Of a stretch of 14,582 nucleotides of DNA, positions 1-5,764 are shown one piece after another; within the stretch, counting starts at the first letter, position 1, and every line of letters starts with the position of its first letter. This DNA comes from JBAJNL01 sp036881885 (GTDB lineage Bacteria; Pseudomonadota; Alphaproteobacteria; Holosporales; Hepatobacteraceae): positions 1 to 14,582 of the forward strand of contig JBAJNL010000033.1 of assembly GCA_036881885.1 (NCBI GenBank). Reading direction: 5' to 3'. The notes beneath the pieces were generated by a model that was not told where the DNA came from, searched no databases, and saw only the letters and a program-made list of their open reading frames with translations. Made by a program: the position numbers and the translations under genes.

Positions 1-302
1 ATCATATAGGGCGCCCTTTACAACAGCTTTGCCTAAGCAGCACTTTCACCAATGGCGACTTTTGTGCAGCGCTTTTGAACCTGAAGCACCGCCCTCAAAG
101 CCTAACAATTGTGCCGTCAGCACGTTATCCCATGGTGGATGTATGCATGACACTTCGCAAAATGTATGGAGAGCGGTTTCGCGTGACAGGCGATAACACC
201 GTGCCACCAAGCTCAACGGCACAGCAGTACTGGGCAGCGCATCCGTCTCTGTTTAACCTTGCTGTGACAGATCCAGAGGCAACAGACGCCACAGAGCAGT
301 AA
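1..302 (+). CDS. C-terminal end of an unrecognised protein (5' end outside window)
   Basis: The frame is open from the first bases of the window to a TAA at 300-302, giving about 99 residues, so this is the tail of a gene that starts upstream. A TTG at 75 could be a start, but the frame is open before it and no Shine-Dalgarno sequence precedes it, so I treat it as internal. The tail has a hydrophobic patch (SLTIVPSARYP) and an acidic end (DPEATDATEQ). I do not recognise the family. A strong terminator follows 46 bases after the stop, which supports a real gene end here. Confidence 0.55.
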   Translation, partial: HIGRPLQQLCLSSTFTNGDFCAALLNLKHRPQSLTIVPSARYPMVDVCMTLRKMYGERFRVTGDNTVPPSSTAQQYWAAHPSLFNLAVTDPEATDATEQ

Positions 303-348
303 AAAAAACAAATAAAGCGGGATCGTAAGATTCGCTTAAACCTTTAAG

Positions 349-380
349 AAGGCGCTTGGCAAACCGGGCGCCTTTTTTTT
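349..380 (+). terminator. Strong Rho-independent terminator
   Basis: The arms AAGGCGC (349-355) and GCGCCTT (368-374) pair perfectly. The stem extends inward through two G-U and two G-C pairs to a CAAA loop, giving an 11-bp stem, and eight T follow (373-380). It ends the gene finishing at 302. Confidence 0.85.
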
Positions 381-385
381 ATAAT
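356..385 (+). promoter_or_regulatory. Sigma70-type promoter embedded in the terminator
   Basis: TTGGCA (356-361; 5 of 6 matches to the -35 consensus) lies 18 bp before a perfect TATAAT (380-385). The -35 falls in the terminator loop and the -10 at the end of the T-run. Transcription would start near 392, after the ATG at 384 and before the ATG at 408, so this element favours 408 as the start of the beta-lactamase-like gene. Confidence 0.55.
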
Positions 386-407
386 GAGGCAAAAAATCAC
401 ATTGTTT

Positions 408-1343
408 ATGTTACCACACAACAGGCCCTTTGATGGCGCCCTCAAAAAGCTGATCGTGTGCGTCTTTTGGGCACTTTTGCCTGGTGCAGCGTTAGCCACC
501 CCAGAGAAGACAGCGATCGTGGATAAGATCAAGGCGATTGAGGCCAAAACCCAAGGACGTTTAGGCGTTTTTGCCATCAATACAGCCAATGGGCATGTGA
601 TTGCGTATCGTGCAAACGAGGTTTTTCCCACCGGTTGCACCGCCAAAACAATGGGAGTTGCTGCGGTTTTACACCAAAGCATGCAAAGCCCTGACCTGCT
701 AGCACAGGTTGTACAGTATACAAAAGAAGACTGCACACAATCTGGTTATGCCCCCATCACTGCAAAACACCTCTCTTGCGGCATGACCGTTGAGGCTTTG
801 TGCTCTGCAGCCATCAGCCATTCTGACAACGCGGCCATGAATCTACTTTTACCCTTCATCGGTGGCGTTAAGGGAATAACGCACTTTGCGCGCGCCATCG
901 GCGATCACAGTTTTCGGCAAGATCATGACTGGCCCCGCGAAGCTTATTCGGGCGGCAAGGGCAACGTGCATGATGCCTCGACCCCAAGGGCCATGGTTCA
1001 AAGCTTTCAAAAGATCACGCTGGGTCAGGTGTTAGGCAAACCGCAAAAAGAGCAGCTAACGTTATGGCTTTTAAACACCCAAACGGGCGCCGCAAGAATC
1101 CGCGCGGGCCTGCCCAAGGGTTGGGTTATGGGCCACAAAACAGGCACGGGCGGCGCTTATGGCACAACCAACGACCTGGCCATTCTGTGGCCACCCCAGC
1201 ATGCACCCCTTTTGTTAGGCCTTTATTACACAACCAATGACAAAAAGGCCACTTTACAAGAAGACACCCTTGCCGCTGCAACGCGCGCCATCGTTGCCGC
1301 CTTTAGCGCAAAGGACCCCAGCCTTCACCAGCCACAGGTTTAA
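408..1343 (+). CDS. Exported class A beta-lactamase-fold protein with Cys at the catalytic Ser70 position
   Basis: A 311-residue protein with an N-terminal hydrophobic segment ending in GAALA before TPEK, read as a signal peptide, so it acts in the periplasm or outside. It shows the class A serine beta-lactamase signatures in order: FPTGCTAK (residues 73-80; K80 matches Lys73), SDN (139-141), and KTG in GHKTGTG (244-246) followed by YGTTNDLAILWPP. Aligned from the FP anchor to the lysine with no gap, the nucleophile Ser70 is replaced by Cys77. The omega-loop region (RQDHDWPREAY, then HDASTP) does not place a Glu cleanly at position 166. Ordinary penicillinase activity is therefore doubtful; it may be a scaffold, a thiol variant or a decayed enzyme. 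An in-frame ATG at 384 overlaps the -10 box, so 408 is preferred, although neither start has a clear ribosome binding site. Confidence 0.85.
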   Translation: MLPHNRPFDGALKKLIVCVFWALLPGAALATPEKTAIVDKIKAIEAKTQGRLGVFAINTANGHVIAYRANEVFPTGCTAKTMGVAAVLHQSMQSPDLLAQVVQYTKEDCTQSGYAPITAKHLSCGMTVEALCSAAISHSDNAAMNLLLPFIGGVKGITHFARAIGDHSFRQDHDWPREAYSGGKGNVHDASTPRAMVQSFQKITLGQVLGKPQKEQLTLWLLNTQTGAARIRAGLPKGWVMGHKTGTGGAYGTTNDLAILWPPQHAPLLLGLYYTTNDKKATLQEDTLAAATRAIVAAFSAKDPSLHQPQV

Positions 1344-1691
1344 CATCAAGCGACGCGATTAACATTGCCGCCATTCGCTGTAAACTTTTCTGTGCGCAGA
1401 TCCAGCCTTTTTTATTTTTATACGACATCGATGGGTAAAAAATTTTATCTTTTTAAGACAAACTAATGAAAAAGATATTAAAATTATTTGATAAAATCAA
1501 AAATATCCTTAATAAGGTTTAATAATTATCATTAAAATATATAAATATCATAATTTATATTCCATGTGACAAAAAAGCATAACCTAGTTTTCTTTTTGTT
1601 TTTCTTTCAAAGAATTCATTAAGTCAAAATTGACACTATTGAGCCAGAAGCTAAAAACACAAGTCCGTACTCTTTATTTGTGAGGTATTTT
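1344..1691. other. AT-rich intergenic region
   Basis: There is no credible gene here. The sequence is very A/T-rich from about 1430 to 1620. It holds two short palindromes: TTTGAT-AAA-ATCAAA near 1488-1502 and CCTTA-A-TAAGG at 1507-1517. I see no clear terminator for the beta-lactamase-like gene. The right end carries the promoter and ribosome binding site of the next gene. Confidence 0.6.
1630..1657 (+). promoter_or_regulatory. Probable promoter of the 1692 gene
   Basis: A perfect TTGACA (1630-1635) lies 16 bp before TAAAAA (1652-1657; 4 of 6 matches to the -10 consensus). This puts transcription start about 25 bases before the ATG at 1692, leaving room for the GAGG ribosome binding site at 1682-1685. 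Confidence 0.4.
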
Positions 1692-2933
1692 ATGTTTCTT
1701 CGATCAAAGCGCATGATGGCGTTTTCTTTTTGTCTATTTTCTTTTTTGTACTCAGCAGCTTTGGTTGGCGAGGACCCAGAAACAGATGCCAAGCTGGGCA
1801 CACTAACGCTTAAAGGTGTGGAAGGAGAAGGCGCGCACTGGACAATGCAGGTCGCAATTGAAGCGTCAGAACACGCAGGACAAACCATCGCAGAAGATCG
1901 CTTTTTAAAAATAACCGATGGTAGGTTTTCCGTTGAATCGCGCGATCCCAAAACGAAAAAGTGTGCAATGTGGAGCTTTGATCCTTGCTATAATAGATTT
2001 ATTTCCGATAAAGATTTTGAAAGGCAACCATTTCAGACAGTCAGTGCAAAATATGGATCTGACCCAATGAACTGGTGCTTCCAAGAAGCCCCCAAGGTTG
2101 TACACGTCCAACACCCACCAGTGCAAGAGGACCACATTTTTCAAGGAGACGTCCTCCCTTTATCTGTTTTGTTACAAAAAAATCATGATTTAGCCCCCCA
2201 AACAACATCCATTCTTGCCCATGCACTTTTTAACAAATTCGATGAAGCAAAGCGCCTTGAAACATTGCAGGCTCTTTCGTCAGGATGTGTGTATTATGAA
2301 AATCAAGTACAAAAAGGGTTTAAACAAAACACAGTGTGGCGCATTGAGCCCACAAAATGGAACTGGACGCTTGACAACGTAAAGGGTTTTCTTGACAAGA
2401 GCGCACAGTCAAAAACAGCCTTTAAAAGGTTTGGCAGTGCCTTTACGCACAAGTCAGTTAAGAACGCAGAAAACCTTTACGATACAGAAGATGCACGACA
2501 GTTAGGCATCATAGCGAATACGCTTTATAAGCAAATGTCTTACGATGAGGTCCAAGATTGGATGACCAAAACGCATCTAGCCACTGTTTACCTAAACACA
2601 CTTGACCCGCGCGCACAGAAAACCTGTGTGTGGGATGTTATAAAAACAGCCGCTATCATTGAACAACTTTTTCCTCAAGAGCCTAATTGGAAGCGTCATA
2701 TCCCAGAAATGACGTACAATGCTGATGATAAAAAACCTTATCAACCCGCTTCAGGATCTGAAAGAACGATGCGCCTTCCAAGCACTGACAGCGAAGATGA
2801 AGCAGGTCAGCATGCTGTGCGCACAACCAGAGAAGAAGACACCGTTGATGTCGGTCGCACAGCTATCGATCCAGGCTGGAAAAAATTTGAAGAGAGAATG
2901 CGCAAGCTGGTGCCTGACTTTTCTCTTTCTTAA
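1692..2933 (+). CDS. Exported protein of unknown function
   Basis: A 413-residue protein. The ATG at 1692 is chosen because GAGG (1682-1685) sits 6 bases upstream; a GTG at 1680 is in frame but would overlap that site. The N-terminus has a basic start (LRSKR) and a hydrophobic stretch to about residue 22 (FSFLYSAALVG), a typical signal peptide. The mature protein begins acidic (EDPETDAK), contains several Cys and Trp residues, and ends in a hydrophilic tail with an acidic-serine cluster (STDSEDEAGQ) before a basic amphipathic end. I recognise no catalytic motif or known domain. A terminator follows 35 bases after the stop, and the next gene is convergent. It is probably a monocistronic secreted protein and could be an effector, but the sequence does not show that directly. 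Confidence 0.8.
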   Translation: MFLRSKRMMAFSFCLFSFLYSAALVGEDPETDAKLGTLTLKGVEGEGAHWTMQVAIEASEHAGQTIAEDRFLKITDGRFSVESRDPKTKKCAMWSFDPCYNRFISDKDFERQPFQTVSAKYGSDPMNWCFQEAPKVVHVQHPPVQEDHIFQGDVLPLSVLLQKNHDLAPQTTSILAHALFNKFDEAKRLETLQALSSGCVYYENQVQKGFKQNTVWRIEPTKWNWTLDNVKGFLDKSAQSKTAFKRFGSAFTHKSVKNAENLYDTEDARQLGIIANTLYKQMSYDEVQDWMTKTHLATVYLNTLDPRAQKTCVWDVIKTAAIIEQLFPQEPNWKRHIPEMTYNADDKKPYQPASGSERTMRLPSTDSEDEAGQHAVRTTREEDTVDVGRTAIDPGWKKFEERMRKLVPDFSLS

Positions 2934-2968
2934 GCCAAACGTGATCCGATTAACGTTTTGTTAACGTG

Positions 2969-2994
2969 GCCCCCTGCTTAAGGGGGCTTTTTTT
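2969..2994 (+). terminator. Rho-independent terminator
   Basis: GCCCCC (2969-2974) and GGGGGC (2982-2987) form a 6-bp GC stem with a 7-base loop, followed by seven T (2988-2994). It ends the gene finishing at 2933. There is no A-run on its left, so it would not terminate minus-strand transcripts. Confidence 0.85.
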
Positions 2995-3006
2995 GTTAGC
3001 TGGGCG

Positions 3007-3177
3007 TTAAAGGGCGGCCCAGGCGGCAGGAATTTGCTCTTTGGTCACGCGGTTTGCCGCAATATCTTGCAGCAAGCTGTTGATCTGAGGCGTCACTGCC
3101 TCGCATATCCAATGCGCCCTACGCCTCTTTCCTAAGGGCTGCGCTGCAGATGCTTCTAAGGGCGCTTCTAAAGGCGC
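3007..3177 (-). other. In-frame 56-codon continuation beyond the TAG of the protease-like gene
   Basis: Reading on in the same frame past the TAG at 3178-3180 gives 56 sense codons to a TAA at 3007-3009. The first residues, APLEAPLEAS, continue the MPLEASL repeat that precedes the stop. The rest (from AAQPLGKRRRAHWIC through PAAWAAL) looks like normal protein. If the TAG were GAG (Glu), the repeat would run unbroken. The TAA lies just 12 bases from the neighbouring terminator, where one would expect the original gene end. It is either a recent nonsense truncation or amber read-through. Confidence 0.7.
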
Positions 3178-3198
3178 CTATAAAGATGCCTCTAAAGG
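3148..3198 (-). repeat. Degenerate PLEA-type tandem repeat spanning the TAG
   Basis: The minus strand encodes successive units PLEAS, L*AP, LEAP and LEAS from codons of the type CCT-TTA-GAR-GCN. The units are 12-15 bases long and appear on the plus strand as recurring TCTAAAGGC-like words. Such repeats vary by slippage. The stop codon falls inside one unit, where Glu is expected. Confidence 0.6.
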
Positions 3199-4203
3199 CA
3201 TCTCTGAGGATGCCGCTGACGGCACTTCTGCGGCGCTGGGCTGTTGCGCTTTCTTCCCAGTGATTACCTGCAGTTGGTCGACACACCCTAAAAGGCGCGT
3301 TTTTCCGTTTACTGTTCCAAGCAGTATGCCGCCCATATTGTTTTCTAACAACATACCAAAGTGTTGAGGCACGCGGGCTTTTTCTTTTGCACTCAGCACA
3401 AACCGGTCATCTCCAGACAACGTATAGGTAATCACATGCCAAAAGCGTTTTTCCTGACCCAGTACACTCCTCACAGGCGGTTGTGCAACGGCGTACAAAC
3501 GCAATTCTGATGGGCGCGTGGCTTCCTCCTCATCGCGCCGTTTCGGATCATCTATGCCATATGCCCGCGCTGCAAGGGTCAGCACAGTAGGATTGATGGA
3601 CATCGCATCATGTGTCTCTGCAGTGCGATCCCACAAAGGCACAGCCTTCACAGGCACCTTTAACCTTAAAAGAGCAAGATTGGGCCCAACATGCACCGCG
3701 GAACGACAGTGCGTAAAAGAACTCTCGACGTTCATTGCTTTCACCGACAACAAGTACTCAACACCACAACGAGGACCACGGTCAAGCTCTTTTGCCAGGC
3801 TTTTTACACCCCAACCCCATTTCATTTTACTGGGGGTGGCAAGCGAAAAAACCTCTTGCACAGGCAAAGGGCCTTCAGGGGATGTGGTGCTTGATTCTGT
3901 TTCTTCTAAAGCACCTTCCAGCAGGCGCACAGTGATCTTTGCTGGATCCATCACCCAAGGCCCTGATACTAACACATGCTGGCTGTCCATCAAAATGCCC
4001 ACACCGCCTTCAATTTCACCATTTGGCTGTTTGACTTTCACAAGGCAAGTCTGAGAACTAAAGGGCTCACAAGCCCGCACTGCCTTAAGGCTATCTTCGG
4101 CATTGCTGATGTTTTGAAACACCACGCCCCCTAGCTTTGTGGCGCATAGCACACAAAGCACGCCAAGTAAAAGATGTCTATAAAGCAAAAGACTTCTGTA
4201 CAT
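3178..4203 (-). CDS. Exported trypsin-fold (S1-like) protein lacking the catalytic triad
   Basis: A 341-residue protein with an N-terminal hydrophobic segment (residues 4-28) read as a signal peptide. AGGGG lies 10 bases upstream of the ATG. Three blocks resemble trypsin-like proteases. GVGILMDSQHVLVSGPW (67-83) matches the GxGFLIDxxHVLTAAHC block, but His57 is replaced by Pro82. PNLALLRL (174-181) matches NDIALLRL, with Asp102 replaced by Asn175. NNMGGIL (288-294), followed by TVNGKTRLLGCV, matches the GDSGGPL block, with Ser195 replaced by Met290. All three catalytic residues are absent, so it is probably a non-enzymatic binding protein. The family call rests on these blocks and is moderate. 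The gene ends at a TAG inside a PLEA repeat, and its frame continues beyond it. Confidence 0.75.
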   Translation of the reverse strand: MYRSLLLYRHLLLGVLCVLCATKLGGVVFQNISNAEDSLKAVRACEPFSSQTCLVKVKQPNGEIEGGVGILMDSQHVLVSGPWVMDPAKITVRLLEGALEETESSTTSPEGPLPVQEVFSLATPSKMKWGWGVKSLAKELDRGPRCGVEYLLSVKAMNVESSFTHCRSAVHVGPNLALLRLKVPVKAVPLWDRTAETHDAMSINPTVLTLAARAYGIDDPKRRDEEEATRPSELRLYAVAQPPVRSVLGQEKRFWHVITYTLSGDDRFVLSAKEKARVPQHFGMLLENNMGGILLGTVNGKTRLLGCVDQLQVITGKKAQQPSAAEVPSAASSEMPLEASL

Positions 4204-4308
4204 TGTTATTCATCCCCTGTCAAAACATATGCATTGCTGTGTTGGCACAAAAAATACAATATATCAATCATTTTATTTGATTTTATTGTGATTTATTGTG
4301 TGTCCTTA

Positions 4309-4337
4309 TTGACAAAATAGCTTTTTAAACCAATGAT
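4309..4337 (+). promoter_or_regulatory. Promoter of the Sel1-like/MBL operon
   Basis: A perfect TTGACA (4309-4314) lies 17 bp before AATGAT (4332-4337; 4 of 6 matches to the -10 consensus). The first 11 bases, TTGACAAAATA, recur at the promoter of the decayed paralogue at 7788-8593, which suggests the promoter was duplicated with the gene. Confidence 0.5.
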
Positions 4338-4369
4338 TTATATAAATAATTTTGACTTTTGGAGGGGTT

Positions 4370-5764
4370 ATGTTGAAGCACTCTCTCCGTTTTGTGCCCT
4401 CCTGTTTTGTATCCTTCCGTTTTTTATCTGCACTTGTTTGTGTGCTGTTTTGTTTGCCCACAGACGCTTTGTGGGCGCCAAAGCGACCTCGTGAAGAGGA
4501 CAGCATTGCAAGCCGCGTGCGCAAACGCAGGCGCACGGACGGAAGCTCTGTTGCAACACCGTCTCCCCCACAATCACCGCCCAAAGAGATGGATCATTCT
4601 CTTGCAGCGTGGTTTAAAAACCTGTCAGATGCACAAAAAGGGCAAGTATGGCCTGAAATAAAACAGCTAGAGGCTGCTTTTGATAGATTTGTACAGGATC
4701 AGGTTGTTTGTGACAGCGGCTTTTCCTTTGAAAATTTGATTGTGCGTGATGACGCAAGCAGGGCAACTGTTGTAGCACGTTATCACGATATGCACGCATC
4801 CCTGGCATCAGAAGATTTGCCCATTTTGGCATGGCACGAACAAAGCGCGCGTGAAGCCTTTGGCGGTTCAATCTTTTTCAACCTTGCCCTTGATAAGCCC
4901 CACAGGCTGATGGTGATGCATGCACTGCGCCCGCTTTTTGAGTTTGCGCAAAACAAAAAAGAGTTAAGCGCCGCGCTGGTTGAAAGTCGCGCTGGCCTTG
5001 ATGACATTTTAGAGGATCATCCTTATGTGCAGCGACGGTTTGGTCTTTATGCTTTGGCACTATCGACGCGCTTTCAAAACCCCATTGCAGCCCTTGTGCT
5101 TGAACGCGCCATGCATCGCCTGTGCCCTGATCGGCCTTCAAACACACTTCAAATCATGCGCACTGAGATTGAACGTTCACTTCAAGCAAATGCAAGCTCT
5201 ATAAGCCTTTTGGGTGATTGGGCGCAAACACCCCTTTACGCCAACCTTAAGGGCGATGATCTGAAAGATGAACCACTCTTAAAAGAAAAGCTTGATCTGG
5301 GCCTTGTACATTATGCGGTTGTGCTTGCCAACATTTCATTCAAAAGTCATGACCCACGGAGCAAAGAAAAAAGTCAAAAACGCCGAGACTATTACGAACA
5401 GGCTGCAAATGGCTTTGATGCCCAGGCCTGTCACAGACTTGCACGCTGGTATCATTCTGAAGCTTATCGGGAAAACGGGCGCTTTGCACGCACACAGTAT
5501 CGCTATCCCGACAAAGCGAAAAGAACCGAGATCAACCGCAAAGGACAAACACCCTTTCACAATGCCGTGACTCACGGACATGAGGCTGCTTGTAATGATG
5601 ATCGTCTCATCATTCTGTATATGGGGCGCAACTATGAATTCCCTGAGCATCTGCGGCATTTGTTTGATGCCAAGGCATTATTTAAAAACCTTAAACGCCG
5701 CTTGCGCCACCTGCGCCCACCAAACAAGAGGCAAGTTTCTGACACACAAAAGACTATCTCATGA
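4370..5764 (+). CDS. Exported Sel1-like repeat protein with a bipartite nuclear-localisation-like signal
   Basis: A 464-residue protein. The ATG at 4370 is preceded by GGAGGGG (4361-4367), a very strong ribosome binding site. Residues 1-33 form a long signal peptide (FRFLSALVCVLFCLPTDA). Directly after the expected cleavage site come two basic clusters, KRPR (38-41) and RKRRR (51-55), nine residues apart, as in classical bipartite nuclear localisation signals. A Pro/Ser linker follows (TPSPPQSPP, 63-71), then an alpha-helical body. Near the C-terminus two segments fit Sel1-like repeats: YYEQAANGFDAQACHRLARWY (341-361, quoted in part: AANGFDAQACHRLARWY) and FHNAVTHGHEAAC (396-408). The second also resembles the start of an ankyrin repeat. 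Sel1 repeats mediate protein contacts. The gene overlaps the next by ATGA, so the two are translationally coupled. A paralogue, now broken, lies at 7788-8593. Nuclear targeting is inferred, not shown. Confidence 0.85.
   Translation: MLKHSLRFVPSCFVSFRFLSALVCVLFCLPTDALWAPKRPREEDSIASRVRKRRRTDGSSVATPSPPQSPPKEMDHSLAAWFKNLSDAQKGQVWPEIKQLEAAFDRFVQDQVVCDSGFSFENLIVRDDASRATVVARYHDMHASLASEDLPILAWHEQSAREAFGGSIFFNLALDKPHRLMVMHALRPLFEFAQNKKELSAALVESRAGLDDILEDHPYVQRRFGLYALALSTRFQNPIAALVLERAMHRLCPDRPSNTLQIMRTEIERSLQANASSISLLGDWAQTPLYANLKGDDLKDEPLLKEKLDLGLVHYAVVLANISFKSHDPRSKEKSQKRRDYYEQAANGFDAQACHRLARWYHSEAYRENGRFARTQYRYPDKAKRTEINRKGQTPFHNAVTHGHEAACNDDRLIILYMGRNYEFPEHLRHLFDAKALFKNLKRRLRHLRPPNKRQVSDTQKTIS

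Noticed and set aside
344..736. A 130-codon minus-strand open frame over the beta-lactamase-like gene start
   Set aside because: It overlaps a terminator and a gene with clear motifs; its product is unconvincing.
3518..4054. A 178-codon plus-strand open frame
   Set aside because: It lies wholly antisense to the trypsin-fold gene, has no ribosome binding site, and its product has no plausible signal or domain. The minus-strand gene has the signal peptide and family motifs.
5540..5600. A true ankyrin domain in the Sel1-like protein (GQTPFHNAVTHGHEAA)
   Set aside because: Only one ankyrin-like unit is visible and the segment fits a Sel1-like repeat as well; a single unit does not form an ankyrin domain.
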